DNA from: Podocnemis expansa
Lineage: Eukaryota > Chordata > Testudines > Podocnemididae
Direction: 5' to 3'
Assembly (NCBI GenBank): GCA_007922195.1
Contig: ML681997.1
Span: 10,896,717-10,960,716 of the forward strand
DNA: 64,000 bases
Each line of letters starts with the position of its first letter. Position 1 is the first letter of the stretch. The notes below the pieces were generated by a model. It saw nothing but the letters and a program-made list of their open reading frames with translations, was not told where the DNA came from and searched no databases. The translations under genes and the position numbers were made by a program. Positions 1 to 11,719 of the stretch are shown here, piece by piece.

Positions 1-341
1 CCGGGTTCCGTTCCTGAAACCCGGTTGATAAATGAATTGGTCACTAAACGAGGAGCAGCCCTTACTGGTATTTCAGGCATAATGTACTTTACTGGTAGTG
101 GGTTTTTCAACCATCGGTAGATAGTTTTAATGTCACCTTTGCATCATTTATAACATATATATTTTAAATGTTTTAAGCTCTAATGTACTGAACTTAGTTT
201 GCATAGTGTACTGTAAATATAGGTAATCTGAGAGAGTTGATGCGAGTTCTCGTACATCGCCGTAATACCAACTCATCAGAGAGCCGGTCATAACTCTGAG
301 GGGTCACTAAACGAGTAGGTCACTAAGTGAGGACTAGCTGT
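1..341. mobile_element. Partial DNA-transposon-like repeat with GTCACTAAACGAG motifs
   Basis: The motif gtcactaaacgag occurs at about 42-54 and 304-316, with a related gtcactaagtgagg at about 321-334, just before a ctgta end. The start holds a gggttccgttcctgaaaccc phrase. This resembles internal and terminal parts of Tigger/pogo-type non-autonomous elements, whose 5' end would lie outside the window. The assignment is from pattern memory. Confidence 0.35.
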
Positions 342-675
342 ATTGGTAATGAAGGCCGCTGATTCGGCAAGCTCCTTGAGCATAGGCATAACTTTAGTCA
401 TATGAATGTTTCTATTGATTCCATTGTGAATATTCACATGCATAAAGTTAGGCATGTGCTTAAATATGATGAATTAGGCCCAATCAATTTTAATGTATTT
501 CTGGATAATTAACCCAGAAAAAACAAGGGCATCAATACAGTATGGAATGGTTTGCACTGGTATAAATCCAGAGAAATTGCATTTTAAAAGAGATCAGAAT
601 GTGGTCCATTCACGTCCTTCAGTGTAAGGTCAAAAGCTAAATTAGTAGTCTGTGTCAACTTCTTGCGTGTTGCAG

Positions 676-880
676 GTGGACTCTGGCAAATGAAGAAGTC
701 ACTGATCAGCTACAGAAAACACAAGCTTTGTTACCACTTTGGGACTCATATGATGGGCTATACACTGAAGCAGCATCAAGGTTAGAACAACATGAAGAGC
801 AGTGTCATCTGCTCTTACGAGCTCACTTACCAGAAGACAACCTGGTGGAAGTCCTGAAGCAGAAGATACAGGATGTGAAG
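676..880 (+). CDS. SYNE1: SYNE1 internal exon (window exon 1)
   Basis: 205 bp. The acceptor is tgttgcag at 668-675 and the donor is AAG followed by gtatgt at 881. The first base completes a codon begun in an upstream exon outside the window; the next 68 codons are open and end in phase 0. The peptide begins WTLANEEVTDQLQ and contains LLPLWDSYDGLY, a helical spectrin-repeat pattern with heptad hydrophobics. The Met codon inside it is not a translation start. The following intron is 6969 bp. Confidence 0.9.
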
Positions 881-1139
881 GTATGTGAAAGTGCTCTCAC
901 TGCCTTATGAAAGGCTGGGCTTATTTAAAGATCCTGACCGTGGGAAGCAAGGCCTGACTCCTCTTATGTAGTGCATTCTTTTTTTTTTTTTTTTTTGTTA
1001 ATTTTCTCTCAACTGCCTTGGGCCAAATCATCAAGTCAGGCCAGGCACAGGATGTAAAGAAGGGATGGGGTTGAAGACCTCACTTATTCCATCTCTTCAA
1101 TTTTATGGGCAGCCCATGACCAGTTCACCCCAGCATAAG

Positions 1140-2047
1140 TTAAAGCAACATCAGTGCTTGTCTAAACTACACTGTCTACAGTGGTCCCACAGGGGGCATC
1201 AGCAGGGTGGTACGAGCCAGCTACCCTTGATTAATCATTGTTGACCTTATTGTCTTTGTTGAACCTCATGAGATTAAATCTCATGAGGTTCAACAAGGAC
1301 AAGTGCAAAGTCCTGCACTTGGGATGGAAAAACCCCATGCACTGCTACAGGCTGAGGAGCGATCAGCTAAGTCGCAGCACTGTAGAAAGGGACCTGGGGG
1401 TCATGGTGGATGGGAAGCTAGATATGAGTCAGCAGTGTGCTCTTGCTGCCAGAAAGGCCAATGGTGTACTGGGCTGCATCAGAAGAAGCATTGCCAGAAG
1501 ATCAAGGGATGTGATCATTCCCCTCTGTTCGGCACTGGTGAGGCCGCATCTGGAATACTGTGTCCAGTTTTGGGCTCCCCACTACAAAAAGGACATGGAC
1601 AAATTAGAGAGAGTCTAGCAGAGGGCAACAAAAATGATCAGGGGGCTGGAGCACAAGACCTATGAAGAAAGACTGAAGGAACTAGGCTTATTTAGCCTGC
1701 AGAAGAGAAGACTGAGGGGGGATTTGATAGCAACCTTCAACGGATGCTCCAAGGAGGATGGAGCTTGGCTGTTCTCAGTAGTAACAGAGGACAGAACAAG
1801 GAGCAGTGGTTTCAAGTTGCAGCTGGGGAGATCGAGGCTGGATATTAGGAAAAACTTTACTAGGAGAGTGGTAAAGCATTGGAATGGGCTAACTAGGGAG
1901 GTGGTGGAATCTCCATCTTTGGAGATGTTTAAGGCCCGGCTGGATAAAACTCTAGCTGGAATAATTTAGTGGGAGTGGTCCTGCTTTTTTGGCAGGGGGT
2001 TGGACTAGATGACCTCATGAGGTCCCTTCCAACCCCATGATTCTATG
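1140..2047 (+). mobile_element. CR1 LINE, 3' part (5'-truncated, two frames)
   Basis: Two overlapping reading frames (1238-1618 and 1634-1969) encode the end of the CR1 ORF2 reverse transcriptase: RFNKDKCKVLHLG, ERDLGVMVDGKLDMSQQC, RPHLEYCVQFWAPHYKKD, then [21 protein letters not shown] stop at 1617 and a frame change between them show decay. The 3' end has the CR1 tail (ggttggactagatgacctc to gattctatgaa, ending near 2047). The 5' edge is uncertain. Confidence 0.9.
1256..1296. repeat. Perfect 20-bp inverted repeat with 1-nt spacer in CR1
   Basis: The left arm 1256-1275 and the right arm 1277-1296 are exact reverse complements around an A at 1276. The right arm is normal CR1 coding sequence (start of FNKDKCK), so the left arm is the added part. 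It lies near the 5' truncation point of the copy. Confidence 0.9.
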
Positions 2048-2343
2048 AATCCACTTCAGTGATTCCCAGTGCAAGAGGAATCCATGGCTGTCTGGCTGTG
2101 CCAAATTTCCATCCCCTTTGTAGTGACAATACAGTATGAGGATAACCTAGGAAAGCTATGGATCTGTCTGTTTTTATAGCAATTACTGAACCAAAAATGA
2201 CTGATTTCCATTTTTGAGTATCTTAACTAAAGAAAGATCTGTTTCTGAATTCATTAGATCCTTCTACAATATTTCTGATTTGGGTGTCTGGAAATAAGAT
2301 CTGAGAGTACATTTGACTTTCTCTGATAGCAAAGCTGGCATCG

Positions 2344-4620
2344 GGGTCCAGCTTTGAATCATAGAACCATAAAGTTAGCATGAACTGCAAGGTTCATCTA
2401 ACTTAACCCCTGCTAAGGTGTAGGATTCATTGCAGCTAAAAACCATCCAAGACAGGTGACCATCCAGCCTCCCTTGGAAATCTCCAGTGAAGAGCCTTCT
2501 ACAGCCTCCTGAGAGTTAATTTAAATCTGCTGTGCTGTGGTTTGAACCCATTGTCTCTTGTTCTGCCCTCTGTGGCAAAAGAGAACAATTTTTCTCTGTC
2601 TTTGTTTTACGGCAGGCTTTCAGGTATCTGAAGACCATTATCATCTCCTCTTTTCCAAGCTAAATAAACCCGATTCCTTTGTCTTGGCTCATATGGCTTG
2701 CATTTCAGCCCATTGATCATCTTTGTCCAGTCTTTCCATATCCTTTCTATACATTGGTGACAAAAATTGGACTTAATACTCCAACTGAGGCCTAACCAGC
2801 ACCAAATAGAATGATATTAAAATTGTATTTCCTTTTTTTTCCAACACTATCGCTTTGCTGACTGTCACTGAGATTGTGATCCACCACAACTCCCAAATTT
2901 AATCTCAGCAAAGCTGCTGCTGAGTCACTTCCCCCCCAGTCTGTATTTGTACATTTGGTTTTCTTCCCTAAGTGTAGCACCTTACATTTGTCTTTGTTGA
3001 ATTTCATTTTGTTGTCTGTTTCCCAATTCTCCAATTTATCAAGAACCCTCTGAATTTTAGCTCTTTCCTCAAAGTATTGGCAACCCCCCAGCTTTTGGTC
3101 ATCTGTAGTCTTGATTAGTATGCTCTGCATACCTGCATCCAGGTAATTTATAAAGATATTAAACAACATTGCGCTCAGAATAGATCTCTGTGGAACCTCA
3201 CTTGACATTGCCCTCCAGCCTGGTATCATTCTGTTAACAGTTATTCTTTTGTTTGAAAAACAAGGAGTCCTGTCGCACATTAGAGAAAGCAAACCAAAAA
3301 AGAAAAAATAAATTGATGTGAAGAAGTGGGTTCCATCCTCTAAAAGCCCACCATCCTTTTTTTTTTTTTTTTGGTTGTCCTCTAAGGTGCCAAGAAACTC
3401 CTTGTCATTTTTGCTGGCTACCCCTCTGAAATCTTTGTTTGTGGTTGTTTTACCAATTATGTATCCACTTAATGGGAGTTCTGTCAAGACCTCATTTCTC
3501 CAGCCTGCTTATCAAAAGTCCAGGTATATTACGTCCACCACATTCCATTTATCTGCCAAATCACTTACCTTGTCAAAGAAGGAAATCATACTGGTTTGGC
3601 ATGATTTGTTTTTGGTAAAGTTGTGTTGGCTGCTAGTGATCACCCCTTCATCCTCCAACTATTTGCAAATTGAATGTTTTATACACTGTGCTAGTAGTTT
3701 CACTAGTATTGCAGTCAGTCTGACTGGTGTATGGTTCCCCAGCTGTTTCTCTTCCCTCCTTTTAAAATTGGGCAATATATTTGCCCTTCTCCAGTCTTCC
3801 AGGACTTCTGCTGCCATCCATGAATTTGTAAATATTTTTGCCAGTGACTCTGAGATTTCTTCAGCTAATGCCTTCACTATCCTTGAGTGAAAAGCGTGTG
3901 GCCCCATTGATTTGAATTCATTCAAATAGCTTAGATGATCTTGGACATGTTCCTTACTTATCCCTATTTGCATCCCTCCCCTTTGTCTGTGATAACTTTA
4001 AAACAAAGAGTTCAGTAGCATTTTTAAAGACTAACAAATTCATTGATCACATGATGAAGTGAGATTGTGTCCACAAATGCTCATGTGATCAATAAATTTG
4101 TTAGTCTTTAAAAGTGCCACAGGACTCCTTGTTTGTTTTGCTGGACTAGACTAACAGGGCTGCCCCTTTGCAACTTGCCACTGTGTGTGGTAACTTCGCT
4201 AGTCATTTAGTCAAATGTTGTTTTTTTGTGAAAAAAGACTGAAGCAAAGCAAGCATTGAGCAGGTCTGTCTTCCCATTATCTTCCATCACCAGCTCATCT
4301 TCTCTGTTGAGCAATGGACTCATGTTGTCCTGGAGGCTTCTTTTCCATTGGACATATTTGAAGACCCCCTTCCTTTTATCTATAACATTTCTTGCCAACT
4401 GCAACTCAGTGTTTTCCATGGCTTCCCTGATTTTTATTCTTACTCGCATTATTACCATGAATGCTTTTTTGGTGATATGCCATGTCTTCCAATTCCTTTT
4501 TGTATTCTTTCTGGTTTGTAGATGGCTTAAAAGCTCCCTGTGCGGCTACATTGACCACCTGTGGTTCTCCTTTTTTTTCCCTCTGCATCAAAATAGCTTG
4601 CTATTGAGTCTCTAGCATTA
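2344..4620 (-). mobile_element. CR1 LINE, long antisense copy with nested insertions
   Basis: The 3' tail in reverse (atcatagaaccataaag at 2349) starts the copy, which then runs through ORF2 in the minus direction: KMKFNKDKCKVLHLGKK (near 2990), a central RT region (minus ORF 3659-3973 with ESLAKIFTNSWMAAEVLEDW) and an upstream part at 4207-4458 (RKGVFKYVQWKRSLQDN). The frames are broken by small foldback insertions at about 3250-3400 and 3990-4176. The + strand reading frame at 3318-3890 is an antisense shadow. Confidence 0.85.
3990..4176 (+). mobile_element. Penelope-tail foldback unit nested in CR1
   Basis: This contains the shared unit (taaagactaacaaattc, tgatgaagtgagattgtgtcc, gctcatgtgatcaataaat, gttagtcttt, gtgccacaggactccttg, agactaacagggctgcccc) found in many copies of the window. 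It interrupts the antisense CR1 at 2344-4620, dating it later than that CR1 insertion. Confidence 0.7.
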
Positions 4621-5134
4621 CAGCTTCTAAGAACCGCCTCCTAACTTGAAAATTTTATTTCTGGTTCTCAGCAATCACCCTTGCAATTATTTTCATTACC
4701 GTCACCAAGGAACGGTAGTCTCAAGTAACACAATACAGTAGATGATTAAAGTACCCAAAACTTAATATTGCCCCCACAAGTCTGCAGGGAGTCTTTGAGT
4801 GAATCAGTTACAGATTTCTGGATGGCCAGTCCTTCCTTCCATCTGTGCCTGGGATCTTTCAATGTGTCCACGAAGTAATCTGATAAATTTGACTTATTAC
4901 CTCCTTCTTACACCTCAAAGTCAAGAGACCTCAATCAAGAAAAATATTACATAGCTGATCAAACAAATCAATCACAAGGCAAAAGCAGGAGTTACAGAGA
5001 CATGTCACTAAAAAAAATTGTTAAGCAAGCAGGCTTAGCTGTTAGTCTCGCAATAATTTTCTCTTAACTACAGTTCTGAAATATATCCAGACTTCCTGTT
5101 TGTTACAGATGTCTGTCCCAGCATGTTCAGAGAG

Positions 5135-5518
5135 GGTATGTCTCTGTTATTTCAAAATAAAAGAAATTAGGTCTACATGACGTTTTCTTATTTTGAAAGG
5201 ACAGATCCCGTCTTTTCGAAATAAGAATCATCATTCCGAAAAAGTAAAACCTCGATGTTTTCGAAACGGCCGTTATTTCTGAAGGGATATTTCGAAATAA
5301 CGCCGTTTAGACCTGTTGTTTCGAAACAACAGGTCCAAATGGCTTTATTTCGAAATATCCCTTCCGAAATAACAGCTATTTGGATTGCAGGCTTTCCCTT
5401 AATTTGAATTAACATTTTGTTAATTTGAATTAACTTATTTCAAAATAAGGATTTTATTTCAAAATAACTCATTTCAAAATCCTTATTTCGAAACAGCCGT
5501 GTGTGTGTAGACATAGCC
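5135..5518. mobile_element. MITE with GGTATGTCT terminal inverted repeats, TTTCGAAA-rich
   Basis: The ends are ggtatgtct and gtagacatagcc, flanked by a 6-bp direct repeat agagag (5129-5134 and 5519-5524). The interior is made of repeated ttatttcgaaataa-type palindromic blocks and a central inverted pair around acctgttgtttcgaaac. It has no coding potential. Related copies lie at 15855-16354 and 16717-17029. The superfamily was not determined. Confidence 0.75.
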
Positions 5519-5778
5519 AGAGAGCAAACACATAGACCCTGCAAAGGCCTGAAAATGACTAAAACAAACAGAATATGTGATAGTCTATCCCAGTGGCTTG
5601 GACACCTGGCTGGTTGCTAAAATACTCTTTTCGGTACCTATGCAGAAAGCCTGAAAGCAGTTGTTTCACCCTTTTGTTTCTTTGAATCTAGTTATATCAA
5701 GGAATAAAAAATCCTTATTGCAGATGCATGTGGTCTGGTATGTACTTCTAGCAATGGACTGTTCCGGGTGCCTTAGAG

Positions 5779-6082
5779 CAGCACCTCTTAATTACTCTGT
5801 CTTGGCACAGTAGTGTGTGGTGACACGTGACTCAGTGTATCACTGGGATTTGACCCACCACTGACAGAAACCCTCCCACCACCGAAACAGACATGCCTGA
5901 AACTAGCTCCCTGCTGGGAAGCCACTCCAGCTTCTTGTGATGTTTTCTTTTAGCAGTGGGGAGTTTCTTGCATCCAGTTTCTTTGTTGGTGGCTGGAGCT
6001 TCTGGCAGCAGGGGCACTGAGTCCCGCACAGTTCCACATGCTGCCAACTGTGTCGTGAAACAAAAAAGATTGAGAATTGCTG
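5779..6082. mobile_element. hAT-type MITE
   Basis: The ends CAGCACCTCTTAATT and GATTGAGAATTGCTG form an imperfect terminal inverted repeat. They are flanked by near-identical 8-bp duplications, ccttagag (5771-5778) and tcttagag (6083-6090). The 8-bp size and CAGNG-type ends are typical of hAT elements. The ORFs within are short and overlapping on both strands and are not genes. Confidence 0.75.
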
Positions 6083-6545
6083 TCTTAGAGGAAGGCCAAA
6101 AGCCACATCATAGAGTCGGCCAGTTAAGCAGTGTGATACCAGAGGGGGAACATTTTTTTTTTTCTGCCAGAAGAAATAACTGATAGCAACAATATTCTGA
6201 TTGCTCAATGGTAGAAACACTTCCACAGTCTTCTAATATGGTAAAAGCACTTTCTTCTAATATGGTGAAAGCTAGGGGATATGAATTTGTGTCTCAGAAA
6301 AAAAGACATCCAGCTTTGCAAAGGAAAAACCAGAACAATTTTTTTTTTCTGGTGTGGGGCAGCAATAAAATAGAATATCCTTGATCCTGTAGCCCCCTTT
6401 CCTATAACTAGGGAGAAGGGCCTTGTAATATATTCCATATTGGTGAAAATAACAGACTACAGGGACAGTGAACGGCAAGGTATTTTATGAAAAATCTAAT
6501 TCGATGCTGTGCTGAAAATCAGTTTGGCTTTACGTGTATTTTTAG

Positions 6546-6745
6546 CAAAACAAACAAGGAGTCCTGTGGCACTTAAAAGACTGAAAAATTTATCACATGA
6601 ACTCAAAGCATCTGATGAAGTGGAATTTTCTCCCACAGAAGCTCATGCAAAAAATAAATCTGTTATTCTTTAAGTGCCACGGGACTTCTTGTTTGTTTTG
6701 CCAAACTACACTAACATGGCTACCTTTTGGAACTTGTCAAGATGT
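6546..6745 (+). mobile_element. Penelope-tail foldback unit
   Basis: Left arm caaggagtcctgtggcact at about 6556, right arm agtgccacgggacttcttg at about 6673. The segment between carries gcatctgatgaagtgg and gctcatgc. It ends with the actacactaacatggctacc segment. It is a diverged copy of the unit described at 23335-24748. Confidence 0.75.
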
Positions 6746-7849
6746 ATTTTTATTCTCCCTAATCTTTTTTGCTGCTATATGTTAGGAGAGATTAAATGTT
6801 TATGGAACTTTGTCTCTGTGAGGTGATGTAATTTAATCTAAAAATACAGATTAAAATTAAAGGACTGCATAAGAAATTAAAAGATTGTTTTGACTTTTAT
6901 AAACTGAAGCATTTACAGTCAGATCTATGCCATAAATGGGGTCAATGAAACAAGCACATTTTACCTTTTAGGGAAATCTGTCCAGACTGTGATAGTCAGT
7001 CAGAAGAAACATATCTTTACCCATTGCGGAAATGTAACTTTCATGGAAAACCACTCCACCACTTCCCAGGGATTTTTATCTTTAGTATAAGGTGAACATT
7101 GAAGAGAATTACACATTTTAGGATGATATTCTATAAATCCATCTCCAGAAGAAAAGTAACTACGAACAATAGGTTGTAGAAGTGCCAGCTACTCCCTTTG
7201 CTGTTCATAACATTTAGAATTAAATTTTATTGTATTGTTGCTGATGTGGGTGGAGAAAAGCAATCAGTCAGTCAAAGTGGTTTGAAAGTGCTGGCATAGT
7301 TGTTCATTATAAAGTGGTTATTATCTGCAATATGAATAAGTTTCTCAATCCAGTTGTGTAAAGCCATTCTAGAGAGTATGGATATTCCATCCCATTCATC
7401 TCTCTAATCTCCCTCATAACATTAGTTACCGAGCTCCGGAAGTTATTACTGGGCGATGTTGTCCCACTGAACTTAGAATCAGATACTATGGGAGAGAATT
7501 TTTTAAGAAGTTGAAGAGTTTGTAGGGAGTTGGATACCAGACTCCTTTCAGCACCTTTAAAAATCTCAGCCTAAAAGTCTGGGTGACTAGAAGGCTGACC
7601 TTCTGGAAAACGTATGGTTTTGTCCCACCCAACACTATTAATAGACCTTTCAGCATCAGATTCAGTCCTGGAGTAAGTGCCTGCAGCTCCCATTAAAGTA
7701 AATGAAAGGTTCTGTCTTAGTATATGGCTGAATTTGAGCCCCAGTGTAAGTCAGCAGAAGGAGTTAAGTTATCACAACAAAAGATATTAAACAAAAGACA
7801 GAGAGGGGAACACAGATCTGATCTATTTTTTATTGATCTTTTACTTTAG
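6746..7849. other. Intron without recognisable feature
   Basis: AT-rich intronic sequence between a Penelope-tail unit and the exon at 7850. I see no coding exon, RNA gene or clear repeat, apart from a degraded phrase near 7640-7740 (gattcagtcctggagtaag, cccattaaagtaaatg) resembling common degenerate turtle repeats. Confidence 0.5.
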
Positions 7850-8029
7850 ATACTGCAACGTGGCCTCCAAACCATAAAGGAAAGTTTTCTCCAGGTTTCT
7901 GAATTGAGAGACCAACTAATACAACAGGCTAATGCAGCTATGCAAGCAGATCTCCCAGAGAAGCTGCAGTCTCTCCAAAGGATATCCTATTTGGAAAAAA
8001 TGTTGCAGATGAAATCAGATGAATTTGAG
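7850..8029 (+). CDS. SYNE1: SYNE1 internal exon (window exon 2)
   Basis: 180 bp, 60 codons, phase 0 at both ends, so it could be skipped without a frameshift. The acceptor is ttactttag and the donor gtactt is weak. The peptide starts ILQRGLQTIKES and includes SELRDQLIQQANAAMQADLP, which closely matches human nesprin-1 as remembered. It is rich in Gln, Leu and Glu as expected for a spectrin-repeat coiled coil. Confidence 0.95.
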
Positions 8030-9439
8030 GTACTTTTTTTGTGTTGTAAATTATCTCTCAGTACAGTTTTATTCCTGGACTGAAATTCAGTTTGAATTAG
8101 AACGCAAGGAAGTCTGAATCAGCTGAATAGAGAGAAGTAAAGTTTTAGGGAAAACAGGTGGGTTACACTTTCATTGTGTGTTTGTTACATTTGTGCTCTC
8201 CCCGTTTCCATTGTTTTCCCATTCCCCACACACCCAGCTCTGTGACACACTTGAAAGTAGGCCTGTTAATGTCTAGTACGCTAATGCATGGAAACTCGGT
8301 TTGTTTCCTGAGGAAGATGTCTCTGATTCATGGTATCATGTGCAAAACTTTACTTGTAGAGTAACATAATTTTATTTCATTTTTAGTTGTGTAGTTGCTT
8401 TCTCTTATGTAATTTTGTGGTCTTACCATGAATCATTGCCTTTGTTGTTCTTATCATTCATTGCTTATATGACTGTAATTTCAGAGCTCTCAGCTAATGG
8501 GTGACACTAGACCCCTCCTTGGCACCATTCCCTTAATCCTGGAAATGGGGAGGGGAAAAAGAGAGTCCCCATAATCTCCTCCATCAAAAGGAGATCACAG
8601 ACCCAGTCCTGTATTTTATTCTCCTCAAAGGGGGCCATGTGGAAGCTATGAAACCCTAAGTAATGCCCACAGGGCAAATGGGACCAGACTCTCCACATGT
8701 CTGATAAGGAAGCAGAACTGTTGCTATAGCTTCCTGACTTCTGAGTTGCTGTGCTGTGGCTCCATAATTTCATGCTAAATCATGAAGTCCCAGAAGACAA
8801 TTCCCTATATAGCACACCTTCCCTGTTTCTCCTAAATCCATGTCGCTCTCCCACAATTGACAGGATTTAAAAGCTCAGCTCCATGCTAGGTATGTGTATG
8901 TTGGGTTTAATCCTGCTCCCTCGCAGTGGAAAAATTGGGAGGAAACTATGTAAGTGGAACATTGCAGAGTTTATCATCCTCTAAAAGTCTGAGGCAGAGC
9001 TGCTCAACAAGCCCTGGTTTCCCAAACTCCACTCTAGAGCCTTAGTCACCAGACCCTCTCTCCTTGACAGGTGCCTCTCTGTGTAATGAGCGTTTTCTTC
9101 ATTTTCATGTCACTTTCACTGTTTATTTTTTTCATTGTCAAAGAAATGTACTGTGCTGTGGAAAAACAGCCATTAATTTTTAGAACCATGAAGCTAATAA
9201 AAAGAGATCAAAGCAAAGTATTTACTCCAAAAATGCAAGGACATATTCTAAAGATAAAATGTAGTAAAAGAATATACATAAACATGGTTTAAATGTAGAA
9301 ATAAATGTTAGCTACAAAGATGCCAGTTACTGTAATCTAGCAGCTGTTTGTTTTCCTAAAGATACTATTTGTTACTCTTTTGCTCATCTTGAATATATGT
9401 ATGAAAGCTGGTTATAATAAAAATAATCTGTCATCCTAG

Positions 9440-9568
9440 TTCAACCTTTCACAACTGGAGGATTTCAAGAACTGTTTGGAAACAGTGGAAGGTCAAATGA
9501 AGACACCTATAGAAGTTTTGGATAATATGTATCTACAGGGAAAAGAAGACGACCCAGAATTGCTTATG
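9440..9568 (+). CDS. SYNE1: SYNE1 internal exon (window exon 3)
   Basis: 129 bp, 43 codons, phase 0/0. The acceptor is tcatcctag and the donor is ATG followed by gtatat. The peptide is FNLSQLEDFKNCLETVEGQ followed by an acidic linker ending GKEDDPELLM. It appears to form the first half of a spectrin repeat completed by the next exon; this exon is less conserved than its neighbours. Confidence 0.92.
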
Positions 9569-9639
9569 GTATATCCAGCTCTTATGACTATAAGGATATA
9601 AATCATGCATTGTAACCAAGTAGCTGTTAGTCTCCTCCT

Positions 9640-10360
9640 CTATGTGGGCCAGCTCTAGAGGGGGATAGGACATTTTGCTATGGGGCTACCTGAGTGGAGA
9701 GAAATGGGGCTCTCAGAAATCGAGGCTCGGGAGGGAAGTGTGCTCTAGTGGGCACAGAGTTTTCTGTTCCTTCTCAAACCCAGGCATGTTCTGTCTCTTC
9801 CTCACCCCACCCTCTTACCCAGGCCCATTCTCCTTGCCTAACCAGTGCTGTTCTCTTTGTTTGGGTTTGCTGTCCAACTCCTAATCTCCTCATCTGTCTC
9901 AAGTCCAAAACCCTCCCAGTCCCACTTCCTTCCTCCTTGGTTCTTCATCTGATTTATTTCTTTTCTTTCCCAGCACCTCTCCAACTTCTAGACCCAGCCT
10001 TCTCTCCACCCCTACACTATCAGACTCTTTCCCAATTTACTCCTTTCCTCATCTTCCCCACCCTACCCCCATATCCAAATTGTGTCACCTCTGCATCTGA
10101 ATCAGATGGCTTACTCAGAGGGTCACTGAGAGCACCGAAGAGATGAGCTCCCTGCCATCAGTTCTGGTGCCTACCTGCCCTCAACCTCCCCCAGCACGAG
10201 CCAGGCCGCCCCACACTCACTGGCAGCGGCACGTCTGGGTGGTGGTGCGGCTCCGCAGGAGGCAGTAGGCCCCACATTGGGGCGGGTCATGGAAGGAGAG
10301 GGGTTTGGGGTGAGGCTTGAGCCCCTCAGCAGTGCCTCTGGCCCTGCCCACCGGAACATG
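9640..10360. repeat. Pyrimidine-rich then GC-rich intronic repeat
   Basis: About 9750-10090 is strongly C/T-biased on the + strand, which keeps accidental ORFs open (9694-10146 and others). From 10170 the sequence is GC-rich. No domain is visible in any frame. A block of the opposite strand bias occurs at 39120-39900, and the two may be copies of one old element, but I could not align them with confidence. Confidence 0.4.
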
Positions 10361-10408
10361 GCAAAATGCTGCTCCAGGGCCTGCTATATTTAGGAGCCTA
10401 GCATTCAG

Positions 10409-10473
10409 GCCCCTAAAAATAGAACATGGAACTGGAACACTGCGTTCCGGCTCCATATTCTATTTTTAGGGGC
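10409..10473. repeat. 65-bp near-perfect palindrome
   Basis: Starts gcccctaaaaatagaac and ends attctatttttaggggc; the arms match at about 28 of 32 positions with mismatches only towards the centre (actggaacactgcgttccgg). It lies in a GC-rich block and could be the core of a foldback MITE. Confidence 0.8.
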
Positions 10474-10559
10474 TCCAGAACGCTGAGCCCCTAGAAGTAG
10501 TGGGCCCCGGAACAGAGTTCTGGGGCGTTCCAGCATACTTTAAACCCTCTATGAGCACA

Positions 10560-11700
10560 TGCAGTGATTTTTGTATTTTATAATTTGGCCAGATTTTCAT
10601 GGAGATGGCAAAAGTCACATCCCTGCCACCAAGGCCACCTCCCTGTCAAATTTCTAATCCTTTCTCTAAGGCATAGGCTTTCTAGATCTCTTCAAGGGAA
10701 AGGTCCCTGAATTCTTAACTCAAACAAAACTTATTTTTGCCTAGTCTTTTTCTTTGAAATAGCTGAATCGTTTTGACTGAAAGTTTTCCAAAAATGTTCA
10801 GAGTGTGGTATGCAACCACAATGCAGAATTTCAGCTGAAGCATTTGAAAGCCTGGGAAAGTTTATTAGTAACTGAGTACAGGGTCTCATGAGAGAAATAT
10901 CTGGTAATTTTAATAATATACAGTGCTAATATCCCTGCCTATAATGAGGCCAGGTTTTTTTGACCTTTACATAAATCTAAGTAAATAGACAGCTAGTGAT
11001 TGGGGTTGGGCCTTTAGGGAATAGAACTGGCCATTAAACAAATTTTAATATGGACTGAGAAACCAGGTATGTAAATTTTAGTGACTTCATTATGGTGATT
11101 ATGCCACTTATGACAATAAACACACAATTTCTCAAAAAAAAATTCTTGAGAAATATATTCCAAAATAGTTATCTGTAAACCTGAAATTCTGTATTACTTA
11201 AAATATTCTAAACTTCATCTAGCAAATTATCTGTGTGCAGTGTCATGATGGAACATGCCAGCTTTCTCTCTTCACAAGCATTGGAAATGAATAAAATTAA
11301 TGGCCTTGGTAAGTGTAATCGCTAGAAGAGGATGGTATTTTGTCATTAAAATGTTTCTTAGGAAATCAAAAGGGAGATGGAGTATTTTCTCTGAAGAATA
11401 ACTGAAGCCTGAGAACTACATAAAACATAACAAAGCACTTTTTAAAGGGAATAATAAATGGGCTTCAGGCAGAATTATATAAGAGACTGGGGAAACCTAG
11501 ATTTGAAGTTGACATATTTGCTCCTCCTCAAACCTCTCTATGAAGTTTTAAATTCTGCTATTTATGAATACTATAAAATGCATGATGCATAATACTCTAC
11601 TTTTTCCACACATGAGATTTCAGAAAGTGAGGCTGCTTGAATTGTGCAAAGAAAACTTGTGAGTGAAAACTCTATTGCTGTTCTTCTAGTGCTTGCTTGT
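10560..11700. other. Intron without recognisable feature
   Basis: AT-rich intronic sequence upstream of the DIRS-like element. No exon with a fitting phase, no RNA gene and no clear repeat was seen. Confidence 0.5.
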
Positions 11701-11719
11701 ATTGATTCCAGTTAGTGTG

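Noticed and set aside
3318..3890. 190-codon + strand ORF
   Set aside because: It is antisense to the CR1 reverse transcriptase, which is read on the minus strand.
9694..10146. 150-codon + strand ORF
   Set aside because: It is held open by C/T-rich composition, is Pro/Ser/Leu-rich without a domain, and has no splice context; the shadow frame at 9675 overlaps it.
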